Shown: positions 24,728 through 33,735, counted from the stretch's first letter. The stretch is DNA of 40,522 nucleotides from Butyrivibrio sp. AE3009 (GCF_000420845.1 NZ_ATVS01000032.1:1-40522), one strand, 5' to 3'. The notes: a model not told the origin generated them from the sequence alone. Made by a program: numbers and translations.

Positions 24728-25387
24728 ATGAACACTCTTAAACAAACCTTAAAAGACTATATACACCAGCCCAACTTCAAAAAGCGCCTTATCGTCATGA
24801 ACATCGGCGTCTTTTTAATGGGATTCTTTCTATCCTTCCTTATCAAGGTCGATCTGGGAACCGACCCCTGCACCTTCATGAACTGGACCGTATCTGAGAA
24901 ACTTGGAATTCTCTTTGGCACCTGGCAGCTTATATTAAATGCTGTTCTGTTCATTTTTGTTCTCCTCTTCGGAAGAAACCAGATAGGTGCCGGAACAATT
25001 GCCAACATGGTATTTATTGGCTACATTGCCAATTTCTTTAAGTGGCTGTGGGAGAAGATCCTCCCTGAGCACTATTTTACCGACATGCCCACAAGAGCCG
25101 TTATCTTCGTATTGGCGCTGCTGTGCTTCATCATATCGGTGTCCTTCTACATCAACGCCAACATGGGAGTATCACCCTATGACGCGATGCCTCAGATAAT
25201 CTCTGAGAAGGTGCTCAAAAAAGTTCCTTATGCTGTTATCCGTATTGCTTACGATTTCCTTGTTATCGCCATCGGCGTAGCTCTTGGCGGCAAGCCCAAT
25301 ATCGGAATTGTCCTCATGGCCCTGTTCCTTGGCCCTGTCATCACAGTTGTAGGCAAGTTCCTTAACAAGCATGTGTTCCATCTGTGA
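24728..25387 (+). CDS. YczE/YitT-like integral membrane protein
   Basis: 219 residues with five or six membrane helices. The segments FFLSFLIKVDLGTDPCTFMN and INANMGVSPYDAMPQIISEK are the paired G-x-[DS]-P motifs of the YczE/YyaS/YitT group, in which each half of the protein carries one copy. Function in the group is not settled; a transport role is usually assumed. AAAGGA precedes the ATG. The second gene of the plus-strand unit, ending at a strong terminator. Confidence 0.82.
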   Translation: MNTLKQTLKDYIHQPNFKKRLIVMNIGVFLMGFFLSFLIKVDLGTDPCTFMNWTVSEKLGILFGTWQLILNAVLFIFVLLFGRNQIGAGTIANMVFIGYIANFFKWLWEKILPEHYFTDMPTRAVIFVLALLCFIISVSFYINANMGVSPYDAMPQIISEKVLKKVPYAVIRIAYDFLVIAIGVALGGKPNIGIVLMALFLGPVITVVGKFLNKHVFHL

Positions 25388-25415
25388 TCCATATATGATC
25401 ACTCAATAATTCACC

Positions 25416-25455
25416 GATAAAAAAGAGACCGCCACGCTGCGGTCTCTTATTATTT
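25416..25455. terminator. Bidirectional terminator between converging genes
   Basis: A 10-bp stem AAGAGACCGC / GCGGTCTCTT (25423-25432 with 25439-25448). On the plus strand it is followed by ATTATTT; on the minus strand by six T residues. It ends both the YczE-like gene and the 83-residue gene. Confidence 0.9.
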
Positions 25456-25489
25456 GCATGCACAATATTCAGTTGTAAAGCCCTCATCG

Positions 25490-25741
25490 TTATGCCTGTC
25501 TGATCTTAACGAAAGCAACTGCTTTCTTCTTCTCGGCCTGCTCTGTTCGGCGAACAATATTTCCGGAATGAACATGATACTCGGATACGATATCCTCGTC
25601 CTGCATGCTTCCGGCACCTAACATGTCAAGAGCCTTAAACTTACCGTATGATAGGTTCTGCTCCTTTGCCTTGATAGCATCAGCCATGATCTCGATGCAG
25701 CTCTGGCTCATGCCTTTTTTAGTCTTTGCGGAACTTCTCAT
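25490..25741 (-). CDS. 83-residue protein of unknown function
   Basis: A soluble product, MRSSAKTKKGMSQSCIEIMA, rich in Lys, Glu and Ala, with amphipathic helices at both ends and no membrane segment. GGAGG lies 9 bases before the ATG. It stands alone between a bidirectional terminator and a ~105-base leader preceded by a consensus TATAAT. I do not recognise it. Confidence 0.65.
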   Translation of the reverse strand: MRSSAKTKKGMSQSCIEIMADAIKAKEQNLSYGKFKALDMLGAGSMQDEDIVSEYHVHSGNIVRRTEQAEKKKAVAFVKIRQA

Positions 25742-25858
25742 TATTCAATTCCTCCATCTCATAAGAAAATTTGATTAAATGATTATGCGGAAAACGTGTC
25801 CCGGGCCCCTCAACCCTTGCGTCTCCGTAATTAATTTTCATTTAATGGGAACATTATA
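25742..25858 (-). promoter_or_regulatory. -10 box and long leader of the 83-residue gene
   Basis: A consensus TATAAT (25853-25858, minus strand) without a good -35 box, followed by a leader of about 105 nt. The leader contains a GC-rich patch (25786-25826) around a GGGCCC palindrome, in contrast with AT-rich surroundings, and could fold. No known riboswitch consensus was recognised. Confidence 0.4.
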
Positions 25859-25913
25859 TAACATTAATTTCAGAAAAGATAGAGGATGATGCAGTACTTT
25901 ACCTTAATAAAAC

Positions 25914-25947
25914 ATAAAAAGAATATAAACAAAAGTTTATATTCTTT
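25914..25947 (-). terminator. Terminator after the 245-residue protein gene
   Basis: A perfect 13-bp AT-rich stem (25918-25930 with 25935-25947) and a 4-nt loop, with five T residues directly behind on the minus strand. Confidence 0.75.
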
Positions 25948-25952
25948 AGCGT

Positions 25953-26690
25953 TTATTTCTGCACTTTTATGCGCTCATCGCCTGCAAGATAATTAAGAAG
26001 AGCAGCCCTTGCATGCTCCTTGTCAGTGGCTTCAACGCTGACGGTGAACTGATAGGTGTGAATCTTGATACCATCTTCCCTGCTGGCTTCTTCAGCTTCG
26101 GCAATGGATCTGTCTCTGGTATCCTCACTGGTCATCTCCATAATATCTTCGATGGCAAACTTTCTGAATCTCTCCTTCTGGGTCTCATCGGTAAGATATT
26201 TATCAATAAGACTTAAGGTATTGCCGAGATTCAGATAATCTCCATGAAGAAAAGCCTCTATGTCAAGGACTTCCTCTTCGTTGTCGGACCTTTCCTCATT
26301 CCAGGTGAGCTCCTTGGCAAACAGTTCACCGGACTGATCGGCATTATGCTGCTGCCATTCCATGATATACCATTTCCAGATCTGCATCCGTCGTCTGTTA
26401 ACCTTCTCGTCGCTAAGCTCCGACAGTTTCTGACAGGCATGCCTTACACCTCTGGCCACAAGGGCCTCAGTGGTATTGGTAATATCATAGGTTCTGCTGG
26501 AAACAATACTGTTGCGCTCATTATTGATTATCTTAAGCCCCATATTGTTCCCGGACAGCTTCTCCAGCTGGAGAATGTAGTCTCCCTGACGCGCAATGAC
26601 AACAGACCTTTCAGACAGTAAGGTATCCTTAAACTCTCTGAAGGTCCTAAGTACATCATCATTTTGTATGTACCTGAATTGTCTGCTCAT
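25953..26690 (-). CDS. Unknown 245-residue protein paired with a GGDEF-EAL protein
   Basis: A soluble, acidic protein. Residues ~1-60 look beta-rich (VVIARQGDYILQLEKLSG), ~75-175 are helical with many charged residues, and the C-terminus (TYQFTVSVEATDKEHARAAL) resembles a small alpha/beta fold. No catalytic motif, signal peptide or membrane segment. GGAGAGG precedes the ATG. It starts 17 bases behind the PAS-GGDEF-EAL gene and ends at a terminator, so the two form an operon; a role in the same signalling output is inferred. Confidence 0.72.
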   Translation of the reverse strand: MSRQFRYIQNDDVLRTFREFKDTLLSERSVVIARQGDYILQLEKLSGNNMGLKIINNERNSIVSSRTYDITNTTEALVARGVRHACQKLSELSDEKVNRRRMQIWKWYIMEWQQHNADQSGELFAKELTWNEERSDNEEEVLDIEAFLHGDYLNLGNTLSLIDKYLTDETQKERFRKFAIEDIMEMTSEDTRDRSIAEAEEASREDGIKIHTYQFTVSVEATDKEHARAALLNYLAGDERIKVQK

Positions 26691-26707
26691 TTAGCCTCTC
26701 CTGTAGC

Positions 26708-28366
26708 TTATTTTTCCTTCTTATCAAGATATCTCGCCTTGAAGTCCCCTATACTGCAGGGGCGGCCGTAGAAGTAGCCCATAACCTCCGAGATGGGATA
26801 CTGCTTGGCGATCTGGGCCGATTCCTCGTCCTCAATTCCGGTAAAGCAGGTCCTTATTCCCAGTCTGTGGGCAAAACCGGTCATGGTCTCCACCATATAT
26901 TTGTTGGTGAGATTATCCGTAACTCCCGCCGTAAGAGACGGAGATAAATTGATCACATCTATCGTAAGATGCCTTGTAAGATCCAGTGCGGCAAAATCCG
27001 CCACATCAAGTCCTATCTTAAGTCCGCAGGATTTAAGGAACTCCACCTGACTCTTTAAATGCTCCATTCCCAGCTGCCTTGAGCCCTGCGTTAGCTGAAG
27101 GCACAGCCCCGTTGCCGGATAGGAGGTCTTCCTTAGTATTTCCAGAAGGGTTGTTCTGAACTCAGATCTCTCCAGCTGCATAAAGGCCAGATTGACGCTG
27201 AGGAAAAAGTCTTTGTTGTTCTTTCTTATCTCGATAGCATCAAGAAGAGATTTCTCCAGTATCCAGTTGCCCAGAGTGTAGAAAACCTGATCCTGTTCAA
27301 GCCAGGGCACAAACTCCGAAGGAGACACTGCGCCGAAGGGCTCTTTTTTCCAGCGGACAAAGACTTCCATGCCAACGAGTCTTCCATCGTTTGCCGCCAT
27401 GATCGGCTGATATTCCAGATAGAAACCGTCCATACCGTCCAAAACGCAGTTTCTTATGGTGTTAACAAGCTCTATATTGCTCTTCTTGTTATCCAGCTCA
27501 TCGTTATGGAAAATAATAAGGTTGCCGTGCCTCTGATTCTTGGAATAATCAAGGGCATACTTGGCGCTGGTGTATATGGAATGCTCATCTATTGAATGAT
27601 CCGCTGCCAGAATAACACCGCCGCCAAGCTCAGCGCCTATCTTCTTGCCGCTCACCACCAGGGATTCTCTGGTGAAGGTCCTCATTCTTCCATAGAGCTT
27701 CTTAATCTCGTCAATTGACAGTATATCAGTTACAAAGGCAAGAACTGTACCCTCTGCCCTGTAGGTTCTGCCCACATCCTTGGTCTCCTGCATAAGTTTG
27801 GCAGCTGTGACTCTAAGGATATTGTTACCTGTCATGTATCCGTATTTTCTGTTGATATCCGCAAAATCAATGAAGTTGATCATGAGGATAGCGTAGGTCT
27901 TCTTGCGGTTCTTAAGAGCCCTCATATAATTAAGGAGCTCATACTGATTGGGCAAAAGAGTAATGGGATCGTTATTGTCAACGATTCCCTTGTTGATCAT
28001 CGAGCATGCGTAAAAAACAGGTCTTCCTGCATAGTCCTTGATGACAACTCCTCTGCAGGAGCAGACTACGTATTCCCCGTTTTTGTTCTTGGCTCTGTAT
28101 TCAAAGGTGGGATCAACCTTTTTACCCGCATAGACAAGGCCGGTATATTCCGTGAATTTGTCCCTGTCATCGGGATGAATCCTGTTCTCCCACACAGATG
28201 CCGCATTGTAGATATATTCCCCGGTAAGTCCGAAATAGTCCACTGCATTGGGGGACCATCTGGAAATATTCTTGGTCATGTCATAGACATAGACATAACG
28301 GCTTCTTGATGTAACAGCAAAGGTATCAAAAATCCTGTTTATCGTATCGTACGTTCCACCCGCCAT
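26708..28366 (-). CDS. PAS-GGDEF-EAL protein with degenerate catalytic motifs
   Basis: 552 residues: PAS/PAC (~15-128, NRIHPDDRDKF ... KNKNGEYV), GGDEF domain (~135-295) and EAL domain (~305-548). The GGDEF signature reads RAEGT (203-207), so cyclase activity is unlikely. In the EAL domain the signature is EVF (334-336), Asn392 (SVN) and Glu512 (GIE) remain, but the usual Glu is Gln424 (LCLQLTQ), the Asp-Asp pair is broken (LDVADF, 453-458) and the catalytic Lys is Asn473 (VINLSP). It is therefore probably a c-di-GMP or partner sensor rather than an enzyme. No membrane segments. AAGGAG is 14 bases from the ATG, an unusually long spacing. Confidence 0.88.
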   Translation of the reverse strand: MAGGTYDTINRIFDTFAVTSRSRYVYVYDMTKNISRWSPNAVDYFGLTGEYIYNAASVWENRIHPDDRDKFTEYTGLVYAGKKVDPTFEYRAKNKNGEYVVCSCRGVVIKDYAGRPVFYACSMINKGIVDNNDPITLLPNQYELLNYMRALKNRKKTYAILMINFIDFADINRKYGYMTGNNILRVTAAKLMQETKDVGRTYRAEGTVLAFVTDILSIDEIKKLYGRMRTFTRESLVVSGKKIGAELGGGVILAADHSIDEHSIYTSAKYALDYSKNQRHGNLIIFHNDELDNKKSNIELVNTIRNCVLDGMDGFYLEYQPIMAANDGRLVGMEVFVRWKKEPFGAVSPSEFVPWLEQDQVFYTLGNWILEKSLLDAIEIRKNNKDFFLSVNLAFMQLERSEFRTTLLEILRKTSYPATGLCLQLTQGSRQLGMEHLKSQVEFLKSCGLKIGLDVADFAALDLTRHLTIDVINLSPSLTAGVTDNLTNKYMVETMTGFAHRLGIRTCFTGIEDEESAQIAKQYPISEVMGYFYGRPCSIGDFKARYLDKKEK

Positions 28367-28449
28367 ACCTTTTGCAAGATCTCCTTTTTCATTCTCCGTC
28401 CCGTATATACCAAAGCATACATTAACTGTATTTCAATGCATACATTTAT

Positions 28450-28458
28450 ATTATAGCA
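28450..28458 (-). promoter_or_regulatory. Possible extended -10 promoter of the GGDEF-EAL operon
   Basis: Minus-strand TGCTATAAT (core TATAAT, 28450-28455) just behind the CDF gene stop; no clear -35 box. Weak evidence. Confidence 0.35.
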
Positions 28459-29583
28459 TTAATCACTGTAATCAGAATCCATATTGGCTACAATGTTGTA
28501 GTCGGGATACTTCTCTTGTACCTCACTTATGGCAGCTTCAAATACGTCTTTCCTGTCGGGGGCAAAATCCACAACCATGTCGAATCTGATGTTTTTCCTC
28601 TCAAAGTCCACGAAGAATCCATGCATCTGCAGTATCTCATCATGAGCGGAAAGGATCTTGGAAACATCGTTTCTTACCTTGGCAATTTTCTCATCCTTGG
28701 TATTTACTGAATAAATTCCGATGGATACAAGCATTACATTGTGCTCAGCAAAAACGTCCTCCTGAATACGTCTGGTTATGACATCAATCTTATCTGCAGT
28801 AAAGGTGTCGGGAATCTCAATATGTACCGAAGCCATTACACGGTCCGGGCCGTAGTCGCTAAAAATCAGGTCATAAGCTCCAATAACCCCATCCACAGAG
28901 AGAATGGTCTTCTTGACAGCTTTGGAAACACTGCTGTCTATCCTCTCTCCAAGGATCTGGCTGAGGGTGTTCCTTAGCATCTCAAGAGCAGTCTTAATCA
29001 GGAATAAGGAAATAATTGCACCAAGATATGCTTCCAGTGACACTCCTGTGAAAACAAAGATAATGGCAGCCACCAATGTAGATAAAGAGATGATTGCATC
29101 GAATCTGGCATCTGTTCCGGATGCCACTAGGGATTCCGACCTGATCTTTTTGCCGGTGCCGATGAAAAAGGTGCCAAGTCCCAATTTGACAATAACTGCT
29201 ACCGCAATGATCACCAAAGTGGTCACGCTGTATTCCGGATTCTCATGGGCCAAAATAGCCTTGATCGATTCCACAAGCGAAGTAATACCTGCATATAGTA
29301 CGATCACAGATATGATCATGGCGCTCAGATACTCGATTCTTCCGTAGCCGTAAGGGTGCTTTCTGTCGGGAGCCTTGCCCGCAAGAGCGGTTCCCACTAT
29401 AGTTATGACCGATGACAAGGCATCGCTTAAGTTGTTGACCGCATCAAGCACAATGGCTATAGAACCGGATATAAGTCCCACAACCATCTTAAAGCCTGCC
29501 AGCAGTATATTCACCACTATACCTATAATACTTGTTCTGATTATTATCTTGCCACGTTCCTTGGCCGAATTCTGTTCTGCCAT
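28459..29583 (-). CDS. Cation diffusion facilitator (metal ion exporter)
   Basis: 374 residues from ATG 29583 (MAEQNSAKERGK), chosen because AGGAG lies about 8 bases upstream; an ATG at 29613 lacks a site. Six membrane helices in the first ~215 residues. Metal-site motifs are N-x-x-x-D in helix 2 (DAVNNLSDALSS) and D-x-x-x-D in helix 5 (GTDARFDAIISL), closer to Mn/Fe-type members than to the HxxxD zinc type. KHPYGYGRIEYLSAM is the family signature. A cytoplasmic domain follows and is longer than usual, appearing to contain a second ferredoxin-like repeat (~290-370). Efflux by proton exchange is family knowledge; the metal is inferred. Confidence 0.93.
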   Translation of the reverse strand: MAEQNSAKERGKIIIRTSIIGIVVNILLAGFKMVVGLISGSIAIVLDAVNNLSDALSSVITIVGTALAGKAPDRKHPYGYGRIEYLSAMIISVIVLYAGITSLVESIKAILAHENPEYSVTTLVIIAVAVIVKLGLGTFFIGTGKKIRSESLVASGTDARFDAIISLSTLVAAIIFVFTGVSLEAYLGAIISLFLIKTALEMLRNTLSQILGERIDSSVSKAVKKTILSVDGVIGAYDLIFSDYGPDRVMASVHIEIPDTFTADKIDVITRRIQEDVFAEHNVMLVSIGIYSVNTKDEKIAKVRNDVSKILSAHDEILQMHGFFVDFERKNIRFDMVVDFAPDRKDVFEAAISEVQEKYPDYNIVANMDSDYSD

Positions 29584-29655
29584 ATCTTTTTCTCCTGTCT
29601 TATTATTCTGCAAAAATATACTTATTAATCATAACATGAATTGATACACCAGCGT

Positions 29656-29690
29656 AAAAAAACAAGGTACTCCCGGTAAAGAGAGTACCT
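29656..29690 (-). terminator. Terminator of leuS
   Basis: An 8-bp stem AGGTACTC / GAGTACCT (29665-29672 with 29683-29690), extended by CAA/TTG pairs, with seven T residues behind it on the minus strand. Confidence 0.88.
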
Positions 29691-29707
29691 CATTGTATTA
29701 TGTATAA

Positions 29708-32137
29708 TTATTTAACTACGATATTAACAATTCTGCCGGGAACATAGATCTCTTTGACAATGTTCTTGCCCTCAAGCTTGTCTGCGATAAGTTCCTTACC
29801 CTTGGCGATTACTTCATCCTTGGGGTCTTCCTTGCCGATTTCAAGAGTAGCCTTAACCTTGCCGTTGATCTGTACGGCGATCTCTACTGTATCCTCTACG
29901 CACTTGGACTCATCATAAACAGGCCATGGCTCATATGCCAGTGTCTTGTCATGACCAAGGAGCTGCCAGATCTCTTCTCCCACGTGAGGGCAGATGCAGG
30001 AAAGCATCTTGATGAAGTTCTCTGCATACTCTCTGGGGCAGCTTCCCTCTTTGTATACTGCGTTGACAAAGATCATCATCTGGGCGATGGCTGTGTTGAA
30101 GCCAAGAGCCTCGAAATCAGATGTAACCTTCTTTACTGTCTGATGATATACCTTGTCAAGGTTACCGTTGTTGTCCTCTGTAATGTTAGCAGGCTCTGTA
30201 AAGAATGTGTATACACGGTTGATGAACTTTCTTGCACCGGTTACAGCTGCTGCATTCCAAGGCTTGGATACCTCAAGAGGTCCCATGAACATCTCATAAA
30301 GACGAAGTGTATCAGCACCGTACTCGCGAACGATATCGCTGGGATTAACAACGAACTCAGGGAAACGCTTACCCATCTTGATGCCATTCTCACCAAGAAT
30401 CATTCCCTGATGTACAAGCTTCTTGAAGGGCTCTTTTACCGGTGAAAGGCCATTGTTGTATAAGAAGCGGTTCCAGATACGTGAGTAAATAAGGTGTCCA
30501 ACCGCATGCTCGGGACCACCGATATAGAGGTCTACAGGCATCCAGTGCTTCAAAAGCTCCTGATTGGCAAATTCGTTGTCGTTGTCAGGATCGATATATC
30601 TCAAATAATACCAGGAAGAACCTGCGGAGCCGGGCATTGTTGAAGTCTCTCTTGTGCCCTTAAGTCCGTTCTTGTCATACTGCTTCCACTCGGTAGCATT
30701 CTCAAGAGGAGCCTTGCCGCCGTGTCCCTTGTAATCCTCAAGCTCGGGAAGTACAACGGGAAGCTCTGAATCATCAAGGAATACTATGCTGCCGTCTTCC
30801 TTATATACGCAGGGAACGGGCTCGCCCCAGTAACGCTGTCTTGCAAAGATCCACTCACGGAAGTGGTAGTTAACCTTCTCTCTGGCAACTCCCATATCTA
30901 CAAGTTTCTTGGTGATGGCCTTCTTGGCTTCCTCAACGGTCATTCCGTTAAACTCCTCGGAGTTCTCAAGGATGCAGCCCTTGCCAAGATAATCCTGTTT
31001 CTCAAATGCGTGCTTAGAAACGTCAACTGTTCCCTCGGTATTGTTAATAACCTGAATAAGAGGAAGATTATGAACCTCTGCATACTCAAAGTCTCTCTGG
31101 TCATGGGTGGGAACTGCCATTACAGCACCTGAACCATAACTTGCAAGTACGAAATCACCGATGAATACAGGAACTTCCTTACCGTTTACAGGGTTGATCG
31201 CATATATTCCCTTAAGAGGGCAGCCTGACTTGGTCTTGTTAAGGTCTGTACGGTCAAGGTCATTCTTCTTAAGAGTCTCATCGATATATGCCTGAACCTC
31301 TTCCTTGTTCTCAACGCGGTCCATAAGTCCCTTAACAACATCTCCGTCGGGAGCAAGTACCATGAAGGTAATACCGTAAATTGTCTCGATACAGGTTGTG
31401 AAGATGGAGAACTCTCCGCCTCCCACAATCTTGAAATCAACCTCTACACCGGTTGACTTGCCGATCCAGTTGCGCTGGATCTCCTTGGTGGACTCAGGCC
31501 AGTCGATCTCGTTAAGGCCGTCGAGAAGTTCCTCGGCAAAGGCCTGCTGATCGATAACCCACTGCTTCATCATCTTCTTAACAACAGGGTATCCGCCTCT
31601 CTCTGACTTACCGTCGATAACCTCATCGTTGGAAAGAACTGTTCCCAGCTCCTCGCACCAGTTAACAGGCATGTCGATGTGCTTGGCATAACCTGCCTCA
31701 TATAATTTCTTGAAGATCCACTGTGTCCACTTGTAGAACTTGGGGTCACTTGTGGCGATCATCTTGGACCAGTCATAATCAAAGCCAAGCTCTCTAAGCT
31801 GACCTGAGAAGGTCTCTATATTTTTCTCAGTAAATCCTGCAGGATGATTACCTGTTGTAACCGCATACTGCTCCGCAGGAAGGCCAAAAGAGTCATATCC
31901 CATCGGATGAAGTACATTATATCCCTGCATGCGCTTCATACGGGACATAATGTCAGTAGCAGTATACCCTTCAGGATGTCCGGCATGTAGTCCTACTCCT
32001 GAGGGATAAGGAAACATATCAAGGGCATAATACTTGGGTTTGGAAAAATCCCAAACATCTGTCTTAAAGGTATTGTTGGCTGCCCAATACTCCTGCCACT
32101 TCTTTTCAATTGCGTGATGGTTATAAACTTCTGACAT
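29708..32137 (-). CDS. leuS: Leucine--tRNA ligase
   Basis: A class I synthetase of 809 residues from ATG 32137 (MSEVYNHHAIEKKW), set by AGGAG about 10 bases upstream; the ATG at 32146 is one base from that site. The HIGH motif reads HAGH (YPSGVGLHAGHPEGY); the editing domain has GSGAVMAVPTHDQRDFEYA with its key Asp; the KMSKS loop reads KMGKR followed by FPEFVVNP. Length and domain order fit bacterial LeuRS. The promoter is perfect consensus, and the leader of ~35 nt is too short for a T-box. Upstream is a decayed ABC transporter relic. Confidence 0.98.
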   Translation of the reverse strand: MSEVYNHHAIEKKWQEYWAANNTFKTDVWDFSKPKYYALDMFPYPSGVGLHAGHPEGYTATDIMSRMKRMQGYNVLHPMGYDSFGLPAEQYAVTTGNHPAGFTEKNIETFSGQLRELGFDYDWSKMIATSDPKFYKWTQWIFKKLYEAGYAKHIDMPVNWCEELGTVLSNDEVIDGKSERGGYPVVKKMMKQWVIDQQAFAEELLDGLNEIDWPESTKEIQRNWIGKSTGVEVDFKIVGGGEFSIFTTCIETIYGITFMVLAPDGDVVKGLMDRVENKEEVQAYIDETLKKNDLDRTDLNKTKSGCPLKGIYAINPVNGKEVPVFIGDFVLASYGSGAVMAVPTHDQRDFEYAEVHNLPLIQVINNTEGTVDVSKHAFEKQDYLGKGCILENSEEFNGMTVEEAKKAITKKLVDMGVAREKVNYHFREWIFARQRYWGEPVPCVYKEDGSIVFLDDSELPVVLPELEDYKGHGGKAPLENATEWKQYDKNGLKGTRETSTMPGSAGSSWYYLRYIDPDNDNEFANQELLKHWMPVDLYIGGPEHAVGHLIYSRIWNRFLYNNGLSPVKEPFKKLVHQGMILGENGIKMGKRFPEFVVNPSDIVREYGADTLRLYEMFMGPLEVSKPWNAAAVTGARKFINRVYTFFTEPANITEDNNGNLDKVYHQTVKKVTSDFEALGFNTAIAQMMIFVNAVYKEGSCPREYAENFIKMLSCICPHVGEEIWQLLGHDKTLAYEPWPVYDESKCVEDTVEIAVQINGKVKATLEIGKEDPKDEVIAKGKELIADKLEGKNIVKEIYVPGRIVNIVVK

Positions 32138-32178
32138 ACTGTTCATACTCCTCTACTTTTTATAGACTATCATTCCAA

Positions 32179-32206
32179 ATTATACAACATGAGGAAATGT
32201 TGTCAA
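32179..32206 (-). promoter_or_regulatory. Perfect-consensus leuS promoter with dyad in the spacer
   Basis: Minus-strand TTGACA (32201-32206), a 16-bp spacer and TATAAT (32179-32184). A perfect dyad ACAACAT-N6-ATGTTGT (32184-32203) fills the spacer and touches both boxes, as an operator would. Confidence 0.85.
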
Positions 32207-32225
32207 ATATGGTTTCTTATTATTA

Positions 32226-32312
32226 TTAGATAACATACTGATCCTGAGGTATGATCCTTGAAAGGAACTGTCTGGTGCGCTCCTCTTTAGGTTTATAGAA
32301 TATTTCACCAGT
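32226..32312 (-). pseudogene. 3'-end relic of a GlnQ-type amino-acid ABC ATPase gene
   Basis: In one minus-strand frame this stretch encodes TGEIFYKPKEERTRQFLSRI then IPQDQYVI and a stop. This matches the C-terminal tail of polar amino-acid ABC transporter ATPases (...IF..PKEERTRQFLSRIL). The rest of the gene is gone; upstream it runs into the MATE gene, whose last codons and stop use the same DNA in another frame. Confidence 0.7.
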
Positions 32313-33735
32313 AGAGTAGCTTTTTATTGGAAACCCAATACCAAATATAAAGAAGAATAGCCCGGCCGATATTATCGGAGATCATACAGATCCAGGCGGC
32401 TTCGATTCCATATCCAAGAACAGATACAAAGAGGAATACTCCACCCACACGAAGGACCCACTGGGTAAAAGCAGATACGAAAAGCGGGGGCTTTGTCTTT
32501 CCTATACCGTTAAATACATATTGCATAACGATTGATATTCCAAAGAACGGCTCATTTACAGCAACAATCCGCAGTAGCCTCGGTGCTATTTCAAGAGCTG
32601 AAGGATCTTTAGTAAATATCGAAATGATGTCCTCAGCAAAAAGCATCATTATTCCAGTGGCCACCAGCATGATGCAGACTATCATGACACATACCAGATT
32701 GGTCTGACGATTTAATTTCTTAATGTCACCTTCTCCTCTGACATTTCCTGAAAGAGCCGCCACAGCACTGGCCATTCCAACTGCAGGAATATAAAATGCA
32801 GACTCAGCAGTAAATGCTATGGAATGGGCTGCATAAACCACTGTTCCCAAGGGTACTATCATGGAGGTAAAAATAACCCTTCCAAAGCTTGTGACAACCG
32901 AGGTCAGAAAGGCGGGAATTCCTACGGTAACATATTTATTTATGATATCAGTATCAACTGTTTTCTTAAAATCCCTGATATCAACAAGGCTTCCCCTGGC
33001 TGAAGTATCTGCAGATCTCTCATTTACCCAGAGCATTAATACTCCGCCAATTGCTACTGCTATAGCTGTTCCTGCCGCTGCTCCGGTAACTCCCATGTCT
33101 GCTCGGGGCAAAACAATATCTCTTCCAAGTATCTTTAAATTCAGACTTGGATATATCAAAAACCAGTTAAATATTATATTCAAAACATTCACAAGACCGT
33201 TTACCACCAGAGGCGTCTTCATATCCTTGGCAGCTTTTCTGATACTTCCCGCCACCACATTAAAGGAGAAAAACACTCCTGCGGAGGAAGCCACTGCGAA
33301 ATATATGGAAGCAGGTCTTTGGATTTCCTTGGCTGCCCCCAGAAATACCGGTAGAAAGGGACTTATAGCCAGAGGAATAACAGTGGTAAAGATTCCTATG
33401 ATAAGAGCGAGTATGTATGCCTGCAGCGTTGCCCTCTTAAGACCTTTTCGCCTGCCTGCACCGATCTCTTTGGCAAAATATGCAAGAACTCCCACGCCAA
33501 GAGCATTGACTCCTGCCTTTACAAGGAAGGTCACTTCATTGGTGATGCCAATGGTGGCAGATGCTGCAATCCCCAGCTTTCCGACCATAATAAAGTCAGC
33601 ATAATTTACCAGCGCCTGAAACGAATATTCAATTATAGCCGGTAATACGAGAGAGATGATATCCTTCATCAGTCTCATATCGCCGGCCATTTTATCAGGC
33701 TTACGCCCAGCCTGAGATAAACCAAATTCGGTCAT
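32305..33735 (-). CDS. MATE-family efflux transporter
   Basis: 476 residues with twelve predicted membrane helices in two homologous halves, the layout of Na+ or H+ coupled multidrug exporters. Typical segments: LPAIIEYSFQALVNYADFIMVGKLG in helix 1-2 and the matching VGIPAFLTSVVTSFGRVIF in the second half. AGGAAAA lies upstream of the ATG at 33735. The C-terminus (NKKLLYW) runs into an ABC ATPase relic, and a second relic lies just upstream, so the gene appears to have been placed inside or between older ABC genes. The substrate cannot be told. Confidence 0.93.
   Translation of the reverse strand: MTEFGLSQAGRKPDKMAGDMRLMKDIISLVLPAIIEYSFQALVNYADFIMVGKLGIAASATIGITNEVTFLVKAGVNALGVGVLAYFAKEIGAGRRKGLKRATLQAYILALIIGIFTTVIPLAISPFLPVFLGAAKEIQRPASIYFAVASSAGVFFSFNVVAGSIRKAAKDMKTPLVVNGLVNVLNIIFNWFLIYPSLNLKILGRDIVLPRADMGVTGAAAGTAIAVAIGGVLMLWVNERSADTSARGSLVDIRDFKKTVDTDIINKYVTVGIPAFLTSVVTSFGRVIFTSMIVPLGTVVYAAHSIAFTAESAFYIPAVGMASAVAALSGNVRGEGDIKKLNRQTNLVCVMIVCIMLVATGIMMLFAEDIISIFTKDPSALEIAPRLLRIVAVNEPFFGISIVMQYVFNGIGKTKPPLFVSAFTQWVLRVGGVFLFVSVLGYGIEAAWICMISDNIGRAILLYIWYWVSNKKLLYW

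Noticed and set aside
25742..25858. Cyclic-di-GMP riboswitch in the leader of the 83-residue gene
   Set aside because: A GACGCAAGGG stretch recalls part of the consensus, but the other conserved segments are missing.
32861..33604. 247-codon open frame on the plus strand
   Set aside because: Mirror of the MATE gene; low-complexity product and no ribosome site.
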